Assembly: GCA_037975125.1 (NCBI GenBank)
Contig: CM075853.1
Span: 56,767,091 to 56,831,090 of the forward strand
DNA from: Latrodectus hesperus
Taxonomy: Eukaryota; Arthropoda; Arachnida; Araneae; Theridiidae
DNA: 64,000 nt
Direction: 5' to 3'
Positions 30,142 to 43,165 of the stretch are shown here, piece by piece. The notes under the pieces were generated by a model that was given only the letters and a program-made list of their open reading frames with translations, ran no database searches and was not told the origin of the DNA. The position numbers were made by a program, and so were the translations under genes. Numbering within the stretch: position 1 is the stretch's first letter; the number at the start of each line of letters is the position of its first letter.

Positions 30142-32860
30142 CGATTTGTTTCTACTAGCCTACTTTTAATGAATAAAACTGGTTAAATATAGCGAACTGT
30201 CTCGAAATGCTAATATCAGTCAACTGATAAAGTCAACATCTGTGCTGGATTCCTTCTTACATGTCACTTTGCGAAGTTAAACTGATTAATTAATAAGTCA
30301 AAAAGTAATCTTTTCAAACTCTTCTATTTTCCTTACCAATTAATTCAAACTGAAAAAAGTAACTTCATGGATACGATATACTTTTGACTGTCTTGATCTG
30401 TATTGTAATTTTAAGTTATATATATTTTTTATTAATAATTTTCTCCATTTTATTATGATCAGATCTTTCACTAAAGTTTTTTACTGAAGCATTGGACATT
30501 TTTAAGGGTGACAAATGCATAAATTTTGCAGTGTAACTTTCTTTTTACAAAGGAAACTATGTGTCAAGTACTCTCACAAAATTGTTAAAGAAGATGAAGT
30601 TTGTTGTATAGTTTTCATTTGTGTGTGCCAGTTATGAATTTTTTAAGAATTTAAATGCTTCCGCGTAATATACTGAAGTCTTTCTAAGGAAATCTCTGTT
30701 AAGAAAATACTAATTTTTCAACAATAAAAGTAAACTACCATTATTTTAATATTTAGAAGAAAATAATTTTGAACACTTTTATTTTATTTTTAGAGAAATT
30801 AATTAAATTAAAAATAAGCTTTAAAGACATCGATTCCTTTATACAAAAACTGTTTGCGTATTGCAAATGGAAGATATCAAAAACAAGCAATTGATTTTCT
30901 TAACAGATTTCATAACAAATAAAAAATTAAAAATTAAAATTTTATTTCCTAAATTTAAAGTTGAAAGCAATCAACTTGTTAATAAAAGTATTTTTCAATA
31001 TGTGCAAGGAAAATGATGTAACCAATTTATTAATTTTGATTTATAAAAAATCCCAAGATTTAAATACTTACAATCTATGCAGGTACAATTTATAAATTTT
31101 TAAGTGGAAAATATGAGGCTTTCTTATATGATTTTCTTTGTATAAATTTTTGGAGTTATAGATTCAGTTAAAATAAGCCAATGAAAAATTACAAGTGTTT
31201 AGTTGTATTATGTGTCTTTTTGAAAAAGCTTAAATAGTATAAAATATATGGCTGTAATTTTGATGTACTTATAATGCCAAAGAATGCATATATAAATTAC
31301 AATAATTTATTCTTATACATTCTTTACCAAAATTTGCGTTGTGTATAAAAAGATACTCTAGTTTAAAAGAAAATTGGCCACACTAGAAACACTTGCATAA
31401 ATAAATATTAAAATTTAAGTTTAAAAGACTGTTGACTTTTTTTGAAAAAATTATTGTTGAAAAATTCCACAAAGGAATGATTACGTTTTGCTAATAAGAA
31501 AAGACCATACAATATTTATTGCGATGATGTAATACAGTATTCATAAATTATTTATATCATTTTTGAAAAAAGCAAGAGAACGCTTTACGGCGAGGTTAAA
31601 TAAATAGCTTTGAAAACAAAAGAGATATCCAATTCAAAATTTCATGTGTCTACTTAAGTACTTGTTTGGCACCAGTTAGTGTATAACTTAATAAATTAAA
31701 ATTATTGTAAGATGTACTATAACATCTGTATATACAACTTTTCGGAAAGATTTTTCACATATATTAGGAGATATTCATCATCATAAGAGAAGGAGACAGA
31801 AATCCTTAAGCATTCCACCATTTTAGGATTATGCAGCAATTCCAAACTAGGCTATTAATTGCTAAAAGACCTGTATCCCGTCCACAAAGAGTTAAGTTTC
31901 TTGGCAGATGTATATATATATTTAAATATCCTAGAAGAATTTAACAGAAACTTTCACATGTATGTCATTTATGGTTGCAGGGATTATTGTAAAGGCAACC
32001 TATATATTTTGTATAGATGTATAATAATGGCCAATGTAACTGCGAACTAAGCAATTGTATTCTTGTAAGATTGAAGACGTACTTGCTTAATCTTTGTCTT
32101 GTTAAAAGTCGCGTGAATGGCTGGGTGAAACTTATACATTGCAGCATAGGGCGTTTCCTTGCCATTTTTATATAAATTTTACCTAGTTACTCACACCGAG
32201 TTGGAATTGTTCTACTCATAGAAGGAAAGTATTATTTGACTCCGTTACTCCTGAAAAGCCGTTTCCAGTGATTATTGACTTAGTTACTCTCTTCGTAGAA
32301 ATCGTGGTCAAAAGTTGTAAATTATGGTATCGTAATAATGTAAACAGGTTTAACATTTAAATATGAATGCAAAATGTAAATCATACATCACTTGTGGCTT
32401 GTTAATCCAGAAGTAAAGTTAGATATTTGGCATTGGAAATCAAAATATTGGTAATGGGAATCATAATAAAATTTTGTAGATCTTTTTCGGTTGATTTGTG
32501 TCAGTTTTTTCGCAAATTATCTGATTTGATCTGCTTTTGATTATCTGAATATTGTCCACTTAGATGTGTGTTCATAAATAATATAGAATCTAAGTTTTGC
32601 TTACTCATTATATATTGTTATCATATATATTAATAAAGAACTTAAATTATATATCATATGAACAAACAGAGTTGAAATTAAAAGAAAAAAGTCTTTGATG
32701 TATTTCTATAGTTAAATAATTTAAAAGTCTCTAATCCAAATGACTGGAGTTATTGACCAAGAATAAATTTTCTTAGGCTGAAAGGTCATGCATTATAAGT
32801 GCCTAGTCATATTCCCATATTTCCTTTCTTGCCCTCAGGGTGTAAAAATTTACAATGCTG
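30142..32860. other. AT-rich non-coding DNA
   Basis: No gene recognised. Two overlapping opposite-strand frames of about 65 codons near 31.9-32.2 kb have no domain. Composition is a little less AT-rich around 32.0-32.3 kb. Confidence 0.6.
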
Positions 32861-32864
32861 AAAT

Positions 32865-33060
32865 CCCTAACACATTCACATAAGCAAAATGTTTCATGTC
32901 GGCGCCATTTTCATTATGTACGCATCGCCTAAGTTATCCGCTTCCGTGAGGTAGGTACTCATTGACCCGTAATACAGCGGTACATCTCTCCCACGATAGA
33001 GCATGCAGCGCGCATATTGTGCACACACACAGAGAAAGTACCCATTTCTTTTTATTTATA
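32865..33060. other. GC/CpG-enriched island without recognised gene
   Basis: Short CpG-rich block including CGGCGCCATTTTC at about 32900-32912 (similar to YY1/Pho or E2F sites) and GCATGCAGCGCGC at about 33001-33013. Open frames are short. Candidate regulatory element. Confidence 0.3.
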
Positions 33061-34520
33061 ATATATTTTTAGAGTTACCTAAGAGCGAAAACATATTTGC
33101 GTCATAACAGACGAAGATTAACATGGCATTGAATGTAAGGAAATTTTTATGAGTAAATTAAGGAATTTATTCCTTAACGTTTTTTTTAAAATTCATGCCC
33201 GAAATGTTATTACAATATTTTAATAATTTTCTGAAAACAGAAAATTTATAATACATAATTATTTAATATAAAATTATATTAAATAAAAATATATAAGGAA
33301 TGATGATGTATTTAAAATCGTATACATTGGACTGATTAAAATAGAAATTTATACTTTCAAAGATTTTAGATCAATTAATATACCAGTTATTGTGTTAAGA
33401 AATTATCTTAACCACTAACAAATTATACATTTTATTAAAAAACTATTCACATTATACTGAACGCAAATATCTACCCTGAAATTTTAAAAGTTAAAACTTG
33501 AAACTTAAGATTATAAAGTACTTTTTTTTAAGATTTTCACATTCTATGCGGAAAAAAATTAAATTTAGTAAATTAATGTAAAAAAATGAAAATAGGTTAA
33601 TTATATTTTATATTTTATGTCACAGAAAAATGAATAGCATTAATCTCCGATATAAAGTTGCATATATATGTAGAGTTTGTGTAGAAGATTCATTTCAAAT
33701 CTTGAAAAATTAAGATTCATCCTACTACTAATTATTACTTAAAATATATACAAGCAAGCTCATAAAGAAAAGAATTAATTTAAGAGGTTAAAATACATCA
33801 ATCGAAAAAAATCTATTTTTTATTTATTTTTTGAATAATTCAAAAGACTGAGCGGCTCTCATGCAATGTATAAGATGTAGCAAATCCGATTTATGTCTGT
33901 TGATGTTTAAAATTCTGTGACGTATTTGAAATAATCTATAAAATTTAAAGTCAACTTTTAATACGTAAAATAAGTTTATGAAGAAGTTACATATGTTGAT
34001 CAGTTTCAAATTTTTGTTTGGGTGTATTTGAATTACCATCTTTTTGTTTTCTCAACTCAGATTTCATATTTTTTGTTGTAAGTTTAAATTAATATCCCAA
34101 CTATTAACTAATTTTTTCTTAAAAAAGTTTTTTTTATATATTTCATGCATGTTTTGCATAAAAGGTTATGAAAAATATTCCAGTTATCCAATAAATAACT
34201 ATGCATATATATATAAATAGAACATTGTACCTTGCTTAATTTTTAAAGGATACAATAGTTTTAGCCATACATTTTTAGATAATAAATATTAATACATATT
34301 TTGATGTAAATATGGTATTACTATTTATTATTTTATAATTGCAAGAAATATCCAAGTCGAATGTTGGAATTATTTGTCAAGAAACAGATTTTGTTCGTTT
34401 TCTGGGAATAATATTAATTCATATCAATATTACAACTCACACATATTTATGATTTTCATTCATCATTATTCCATTGATATTAGAAATGAGTTTAAAATTG
34501 GATAACTTCTTAGAATTTCT
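33061..34520. other. AT-rich non-coding DNA
   Basis: Nothing recognised. Confidence 0.6.
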
Positions 34521-34716
<196 letters not shown>

Positions 34717-35612
34717 GCGTTAAATTATGCCATTTTTGAAACATCAAATTGACTTCAATTCCCGAAAGTACTAGATAACTGTTTCAGAAAGAATCCAGGA
34801 AAAGTTTAAAAGCAACACATTATTTGTTTCAATGAATGGATCCTTATTTTTGATTAAAATTAACACAATACAAAATGTATCAAACGTGCACATTATTATA
34901 CCATACTTTTTAAAGATTTAAAATTGGAAAAAATAAAATATCTCAAAATTTGATTTTGAAAATTCGTGCAAAAAATGAAAACACTGATTGAACATATTTT
35001 CGTCAGTATTTTAAGCAAATATCGAGGCACACAAGGTAAGAATGCCAATTAATTACATTAAATTAATACTCTACAATAGATCACTGAAATTTTTTAGCTT
35101 ATTTATGAATTGGCTTATTTTATTTATAAATTGGAACACATTTTAATGAGAAAATGAATAATAGGGATTTTAATAAAACTATTATTAACTTTTTTAGACA
35201 TAGATGGTTTAATGTCAAACAAGATATATCAAGCGTAGTTTTTGTGGTATAATATTTTTTTAGTATATAATTTTTATAATGATATTTTTTAATTAATGAT
35301 TGCATACACACATTCATTGATTCAGTGATGATATTATGTTGTTATTACAATCAGTGATGATACAGTTTTTAAAAATGTTTGAAATGCATCGTAATAAACT
35401 ACTTCATTTAATATTTCGGTATAACTGATTTTGTACAATTTTTAAGGCACAAAAATACCACTTATCAATTAATAACGTGAAATAAGATTAAAATCCCTAA
35501 CATTTGTCTTTTTTTTTAATTTTTGAGCAACTTTTCAAGTTTGTGCTGTTTAAAATCCTTTCTTGCATGTACATAAAAATCCAAAAAAAAAAGTCGGATT
35601 AGATTCAGATTT
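34717..35612. other. AT-rich non-coding DNA
   Basis: Nothing recognised. Confidence 0.6.
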
Positions 35613-35645
35613 CTAATGATATTGTCTTGTTGCTAATATCATTAG
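35613..35645. repeat. Perfect 11-bp inverted repeat
   Basis: CTAATGATATT (35613-35623) and AATATCATTAG (35635-35645) flank an 11-base loop. The arms carry TAAT cores in opposite orientation, so a paired homeodomain site is as likely as a structured RNA. Confidence 0.7.
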
Positions 35646-35879
35646 TAACTCTATCCGAAATATAATTTCATATTAATGTAATGAATAATAAAATATAATA
35701 TGTTTTTATAAATAAATATTGTGAAAGCCATAAAACATTGCATATTTTGAATGACACATTACAACTTGTGAGAAAGGGAAAATGAATTTTCTTTTTATAC
35801 AACATTTCAACTTATTGACAGATCTAACAATAGGTGAAAACACTTGGAAGAATAGACTTTTTAAGAATTCCTTCTGATC

Positions 35880-36090
35880 AATTGAGAAACACTTGAAACC
35901 ATGAAATCACAATACAGTGTCAGCAGGACGCGTCTAAGCGGACTTGCCACTCGTGTCATTAGAGACAGTAATGAAATGCAGCACATTATGAAAGCTACCA
36001 AATGCCGCTTGCATCGGTTAATCTTAGGTTAACCGCAGCTCTTTTACGAGGGACTATGTGCAAATTGCATGCGGTGTTTTTCTGTGCTTT
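35880..36090. other. GC-enriched island with CGGTTAA inverted repeat
   Basis: Higher GC than both flanks. CGGTTAA (36015-36021) and TTAACCG (36029-36035) form an inverted repeat with a 7-base spacer that includes the 8-bp palindrome GGTTAACC. A CACTTGAA sequence at about 35890 resembles an NK2/Tinman site. No open frame of note. Candidate regulatory element. Confidence 0.32.
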
Positions 36091-39000
36091 TAAATTCCAA
36101 ATTCATTAATTTAACTTTATAACTTAGGAAAAATTTTTAGATTAAAGATACGTATTTACTGGGTAAAAGTTTGTCCAACTTAATTTATTTCAATATCCCT
36201 TTACGAAAATAAACATAAAATATCTCATATGAGAAAAATATAAAAAATTGTTTTTAAACAAATTCTTTTGTTAAATTTTGATCTTATCCTAATTTTTATT
36301 TATTAAAACTATTTAAGTTTATTTACAAATTTTACTTAAATGTTTGTTACGCTAAATAAGTTTTTTAATATAATAATTAAGATCATCAGAAGCTGTAAGG
36401 TAATTCTTTCTAAATTGCTCTTAATAATTAAGAAGGATTATTTAACCCTTTAATCTTAAAAGATTTAGCTTTTTAAATTGAGAATGTGGTAGTATCCTAT
36501 CATAGCATTTTAGCATTTATTTGAAATAAATTCAAACTGAATTATTCAGAATATTTTTAATTATTAATTTTCAAGAAAAAATAATAAGTAAACTTGGTAA
36601 TAAATTAATAAAATAGTAAACTTGGTAATAAAAAATAGTAATTTTAAAAATGTTTAACTATTTATTACTAAGCTATATATTGTTGATAAAAAAGAATGTT
36701 ATTCTATAGCTCAAAACTAAAAGTTTCTCAAACGGGTTGCAGCAGTTCACAAACTAACTGGTGAATTATGATTTATCTGATAAAACATATTAAGAATGCC
36801 TTTTTGAGACAGGAAACAAGTTTATCATAATAACCCAAGAATCAAAGAATTTCTGCTGTATAGGATTTTAAGTTACAACAGAAAATATTTAATTTTTTGT
36901 TATAATATTTACAGTAATATATTTCTCAGTTATGAGTGAAATTTTAATTCCTACTATGCAAACTATAAATTGTATAGAATTACTATGGCAATGATCCTCC
37001 TTAATATATATAATTAATAATCATTATTTCACAACTTCTTTTTACCTTCAAATTATTAAATAAAAAAATCTAATTTAAGTATACTTCAGTTTGTTTATTT
37101 ACGGTTATTTTCAGCTCTCGGAAGCTAATTAGACTAAAAATTGTATTTTAAAGTAGATTCAAAACTATTACTAACATCATCGTCCGAAATGAGTATTGAA
37201 GGTTATAATTCCACACACACAACCACATTCAAATAATAACTCATCTTATTTAAGGATGTAACACTAGACTGCAAAAACGCAAATTAAATTTTTGTTCGTA
37301 ACTCTTGAAGAAGATTTTACGAATAAATATTTTATCTACGAGTCCTCTCTACAACATAATTCGGTTCTTCTTCATTCTCTATTAAGAATTTGTTGAATAA
37401 TTTCGTTGAAAGTTTTAAAAATAAAAAATTGATCGCTGTTAATAAAATATATACTAAATATTAATATTTTACTTACTGCAATATATATCAATATGATAAT
37501 ATTTTGAACTACTTTACAGTAACCTAGAAGAGCTGCTCTTTTTTGAATGAAAATTATTGTGCTCCAATACAACCATTGTTGAATATCAGATGTTAGTGAT
37601 ATGTGAGTGTTAGAATGAGGAGTTAGTGATATGTGCATGCCTGTCTGTTGGTATGGGTGGTACAGTATTTTTCGAGTTTCCATCCTTGAGATTTAATGCA
37701 ACCAATTCTAAAGGAAAAGTTTTCTTAGGAGATAAAATGCTGTGGAAATTATCAAAAAACCTCTTAAAATCTTCTGCAATTGAACTGTCCATTATGTGGT
37801 GTTAACATTAATTTTCAATATTCTATTCTGACAACTAGATGTTAAAGTTAATTTAAAGTATTTATTTTTATTCTAATTATTAAAACTAAAACCTTCAAGG
37901 TATTGAAGACTTATTACATATGAAATGACAAAAATTTATTTAATAATTTCATATGAAAATCTCCATCAATGATTTCCTAAAAAAATTTTTTAATCCAAAA
38001 ACCTGACTTTTTTAATCTATAATGTTTTGAAAAGAAAATAACTTGGATTTTTTTTTTTTTTGATTTTATGAAAGTTTTCAAAATTATATGCTTCATGGAA
38101 GTAATATTTATTTTCGAAAAAATATATGTTAGTTTCTGTAGCAGAATAACTAATTTTTTGAAAAATTAATTTGACAATTTTTGCACTTTCAGAAACTTAT
38201 ATTTTTATATTTATTTAAGTTTTACATATGTAGTTTTTAATTCTACCTAAATTTAGAATACTGAATGTTAAATGAATAAAACGATCTATTTTTATTTTTA
38301 CGAATCTTAAGAAAAAGTTTCAAAAAATTTGACAGATTTTAATGATTCTTATTTCTTTTATGTTTTAAATTTAGATTCAAAGTAAAAACTATTTAAAATC
38401 AATCAATCTGTTATTATTTACACAGTTAAAACATCAAAAAATTCTTTGTACACAAATTTGAAATGATCGCGTAAATAAAGGGAGCCTTTAGTACTACATG
38501 AAAAAGAAATATATCAACACAATAGAGCTAACGATATTTTTATTCATTAAACAATACAATTTCACCTTCAACATCAATATTTTTTCAATTATTCAAAACG
38601 TAAGGAAATTAAGCTTCTATATCGTTAATCATCATATTGGCATACATAATTTTATACTTATTCACTTTCTCTGATACATTTTATCATAATCTCTTGTGCA
38701 TAGATTTTGTGACTGCAAATAAAATAAACTCTTGTTGGTTCATTAGTAAATCAAGCATTTTGCTGATTATCCTCAAAATCTAAATCCGAATGAAAAAAAA
38801 TGATTGCCATAACACAAAAATATTTATGATGATTTTTTTAAGAAGTAAATTAATAAAATTGATACATTATGACTAATTTTATCATTCTTCAATTATTAAA
38901 TATGCTCATGTCAGTTATAAAGTATTTAAATTGCTCAAATATATTTGGGTTTATATGTTCCATTTTCTTAATTTTTTGGATTTATCCGCTATTCCTGTAC

Positions 39001-40032
39001 CACAAGTCTGTTGATAATTGAGAGTTTATTGTTCTAAATTTGATTGAAATTATACTTTATCAAAAAGAACTCTATTTTTTCCAGATGATTTTATTTATTT
39101 AAATTTATAAGTATTAGATTTATTAGAATTTTTTAAATTTATTTTGTTTAGACATAAGCTATTAATTTGGAATTATTTTTGGGAACTTTTAAAAATAGTA
39201 AATAATTTTCGTTACAGGCAGATATTGAAAAACACATTTTTGTTTTGCGTAAACTATTTTATTAATCTTAATTCAGCATTTTAAGTAGAATTTTTCTTTA
39301 TTCGTACAAAAATTAGTTTTATTTTATTTATTTATTTAAAAAATTATGCATTATTCTTTTTTGTTACAACTTTTATACTCTATTAATCTATTATAAATAT
39401 ATTCATGTAAACTTAATTCAAGTGCAAATAAAAACTTTCCGAACAAAATTTCTTCTGATATTTAAAATATTGAATATGCATTTGCGTTCAGTGTCTGATA
39501 AATTATAGTTGCTATTTTGTAATCGAAATAAATTTTGGAAAATTTAAAATATCAAACATGTTAAGGGAATAATTCTTATTATCTATTAGGTATATTAAAA
39601 TCTGTTATTATTCCTACAAATAAATCACATATAAGTAGTTTTAAATTTTTTAGTTTAATACAATTGTTATCATACCTAATAATAAAAGTCTGTTTACAAA
39701 ATAAGAATCTTATGAAATTTATAAAATTACAATACTATTACAACTCTCATAAATAATAAATTATTAAAAGCATAAAATTTCCTGCATAAAATATATAAAG
39801 TATGAATATGACTCAAAAAATTATCCTAGCCATTCCTCTAATATGCATATTTTATTTTCATTATCGAAATTAACTTTTTACAAAACAAGAACCAAACTAT
39901 ATTTACAAAGTTAGAGTAAAAGTGAAGAATCTAATTACTATAGTACTACTAAAAATAGAAAAATTCAAAACTTAAGTTATATTATGTGTGAAAATCACTC
40001 GAAAAAGCATCTTAGTCTAATACACATATTTC
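36091..40032. other. AT-rich non-coding DNA
   Basis: No gene recognised. An 18-bp direct repeat beginning AGTAAACTTGG occurs at 36587-36604 and 36615-36632, and GTTAGTGATATGTG occurs at 37592-37605 and 37623-37636. Minus-strand frames at 37372-37792 overlap in two registers, but no family could be named. Confidence 0.5.
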
Positions 40033-40087
40033 CATTTCCGTTATTGAAACTAATAGTGAAGTACTATTAGCTTCAATAATGAAAATG
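40033..40087. repeat. 25-bp imperfect hairpin
   Basis: Arms 40033-40057 and 40063-40087 pair at 22 of 25 positions around a 5-base loop GAAGT; the innermost eight pairs (CTAATAGT/ACTATTAG) are perfect. It directly precedes a GC-enriched island. The stem is shorter than usual for an animal pre-miRNA and the flanks do not extend the pairing. A small inverted-repeat element or a duplicated homeodomain site are alternatives. Confidence 0.75.
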
Positions 40088-40099
40088 CACTAGCACAAA

Positions 40100-40480
40100 T
40101 CGAACAATGACTTATCGCTCATCAATTTTGAATCGAACCCGAGTTCATGAAAATAGTAATAAAGCTGAGCAGCGTATTTGCTTTTGAGCCTTGTCTGTCT
40201 CCATCGAGGTTTCCACTTAAAGATGCTCATTTGCATATTCTCGAAGCCACAAAAAGAGGGGAGTTCTCTATAGATGGGATGGTGACAACGTTTGGCTTAA
40301 ATGAGAAGGAGGGGAAATGTTCTTCTCTCCTCAATGGCAGAGTAAACAGGCTTAATGAAGATGATTTGTGCCTGTGGGGATGGGTTGGGAATTTACAAAC
40401 TGAAAGAGTTAATTGAGGTTTTGGGATCAGGTAGCTTTTGTTCTGAATTTTACTAAGAAGCTTGTGACACATGAAAACAA
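40100..40480. promoter_or_regulatory. GC-enriched island with octamer and forkhead motifs
   Basis: Contains a perfect POU octamer ATTTGCAT at 40229-40236 and a forkhead-type GTAAACA at 40343-40349, with TTAATG homeodomain-like sequence close by. Overlapping frames of 81-89 codons on both strands have no domain. Clustered motifs in a compositional island suggest an enhancer, but single motif matches are weak evidence. Confidence 0.33.
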
Positions 40481-42520
40481 AGTCAGAAGATATAAATGCC
40501 GTCTTGAAATTTATAAAATTTGTAATTGCATAGAGTAAATAAGTCTCAAGAAGTTATAGAAAATATATCAATTTATCTTTTAAAAAATTTTTTTCTACAG
40601 TAATACAAATCACGAAATATATATAAATAAATAAAAAATTTCTTGTTTAGGAAAATTAACTTCTTTTTTGAATAACTAACTTAAATAAAACTTGTAAAAT
40701 ATTGAAAAAAGTACATATAATTAAATAAAGTATAAAATCTTGTTAGATAATATGAAGTATAATGAAAAGAGAGATATTAATTTTCTCAATTATGCTGTAC
40801 ACTAAAACCTATTTTTTTACAGTGGATAGGGGCAGCATAAAAAGTTTCACAGCTATAAAAATAGTTATTGTGACTTAATTAAAGAATATATTTTTATACA
40901 GTGAACAAAAGGACCACTTAAAAAAGTAAAACGTAGAAAATAATTCGAAATCTTATGAAATAACTAGCAATTGCTTTTTTAAGTGAGATCAATGCACGAA
41001 GCTAATATATTCATGATAACTATTCCCCGATAAGACAAAGCAAGTATAACGTAAGTATTTAAAATAAAAGATGAATAAATATTATATAAATCAGTATTAA
41101 TGTAAAGATTTGAAAGCATTGTATATATAAATATAGTTTGTAACAATATACTAATGTAATATATAACACATAAAATGTAATGTATGTAATGAAATATAAT
41201 GTAATTAGCTGAGGCAATGCTTATGTAATGTGATAAAACACATACCAAAACTCAGAAAAACTAAATGGCCTATCAAACCATTTCATTTTTAATTAATGAT
41301 TTAGTCAATTATCTTCAAACTTGATTGACATTTTCATATGGCGCAGAAAAAATTGCGTGAAAATAATTGCTCAAAAAAGACCCCATAAAAAAGAATTGAA
41401 TGGGTTATATTAATTGGCTAAAAGAGAAGCAAGAAACAGTGACATATTTTTTATGATAAATTTTTTATCGAATAACTATTTCTACTTTTTAGCACTACTT
41501 TTGAAAGCAAATAATAGTTACTAATTTGGTTTCAGAAAAGAAAGATTATTTGATTATTTTAAGAAAATTATATACATATGAATTTATATTTTATTATAAG
41601 ACATTGCTGAATTATAATATTTAAGAGAGTATTTAACAGATACTCTATTTCATCTATTTATCAAAAACAAAATAAGCAAATAACTTGCTTTGTCATTTTA
41701 GAATTTTTTTAAGTAATGCATTACCATTATTTCACAATCATTGTTTATTTACTGGAAAAATCATATATAATTAATTTGTTAAAAATATTTTCTTTGCTAA
41801 AAATAAAATTTTCTTAATATCTATTGTTTGATAATTACGAAGTTAAAAAAATTGTTGAATTCGACAAATCCTATTGAATGAATGCTCTTATAAGTTTTGC
41901 TAAATAGAAATTAATTATGCTAAATGCGCATTAATATAGACAACTGCAGACTTTGTGAATCAAGATTTCTCTTTTTTTTTGGGGGGGGTATTTCAAATAC
42001 TTTTAATACAACTGGTGGCAAGACACTTCTCATCACTGATAACCTCGTGATTATATCTATAAAAAATAAAATGAAAAATTTTTTAAAAAAATGAAAAGAA
42101 AAAAAAACTATTTGATTTTTTTATTTAGATGTTGATAATATATTGGATGTCTATCAAAGCAAAGTTATCGATAAAAATTTGAGAAATCAATAACTATTTC
42201 ACGCATTATTAATATATTACACAGTTGTTAATGAACTTTAGTTTGAATTAATAGTCATTTTAGTAATTTTATATATGTGTGTGTGTTACAAAATTATAAT
42301 TTCTATTTCATTGGCCACTGTTAATTATATCTGTATTAATAAATTGGCAGATATTAAACTGTCTAAAAGGACTGAAGAAAATATTCTGCATTCTACATAT
42401 AATACCAACCATATTTTAAACTTATACCTCTAAGGATTCAATAGATTAGAAATTTCTTGTAATAATTTATGTTTCCTCATGAAACAAATCACATTCGTTA
42501 TCACACATTAATCAGCTTGA
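40481..42520. other. AT-rich non-coding DNA
   Basis: Nothing recognised apart from a homopolymer pair, T9 followed by G8, at about 41972-41988. Confidence 0.6.
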
Positions 42521-42529
42521 TTCAAATAT

Positions 42530-43165
42530 TCGTCTCGTCCCCTAATATGGAGCAAAATGAAAAGATGAGTGGACGAATAGATGAAAAGCTTGCGCTTCGT
42601 TCGTTAAAATAGAATATTTTTGAATAGCCCGCGAATATTCTTTCATGGAAGGCCCTTTTCTTATTAACCACGATTCATCCTTCAGTACTTGATTAACGAT
42701 GTAATCCCAACCGTCCGTCGCGAATCCTCCGGTGCACCGAATTAAAACATCGTTCGGGAACCGATTTTCCAGCTCGACCGGATCTTTTGCCGGATCACTT
42801 GAACTAACCAATCAGAAGGCGCGGTTGAAGCGCAATTCGAGTTTCATTGCTGATAATTGCCCTGGGCCTTTCAATGGAATGGTGCTTAAGAGCCTCTCCA
42901 AAGTGTAACGAAAGTTGCTAATCGCTGTATGAGATAGGAAACTTATTGAATATGGAGGCTGGTTTAAACTTTCTGTTGCGAGCGCTAACCTCCCCTGTAT
43001 GCAAACGTCGCCGTTTCTTCTTGCTGAGTTGCTCCAGTGAATGGATTAGTTGGAGGATACACTGTTGGTAAAAGATTTTTCATATGCACGAGTAGCTTCA
43101 GAAAACTTCTGATGAATAGACTCCGGGGAAAAGGAGTTTCACATAATCTTCCGCTTCATGTCAAA
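42530..43165. other. GC/CpG-enriched island without recognised gene
   Basis: One of the largest and most CpG-rich blocks. An 89-codon minus-strand frame (42542-42811) has a balanced composition but no recognisable family and no clear splice signals. Inverted CCAAT (GATTGGTT on the minus strand, about 42806-42813) and GCTTAAGAG occur. Best read as a conserved non-coding element; a lineage-specific exon cannot be excluded. Confidence 0.3.

Noticed and set aside
37372..37792. Overlapping minus-strand frames as a frameshifted transposon gene
   Set aside because: The segment is suggestive of an old coding sequence but I could not name a family, and the downstream part is plainly AT-rich translation.
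40147..40416. 89-codon plus-strand frame as a gene
   Set aside because: Opposite strand is equally open; no domain or conserved motif.
42542..42811. 89-codon minus-strand frame as a gene
   Set aside because: Balanced composition but no recognisable family or splice sites; a chance frame in a CpG-rich island is likely because GC-rich DNA has fewer stops.
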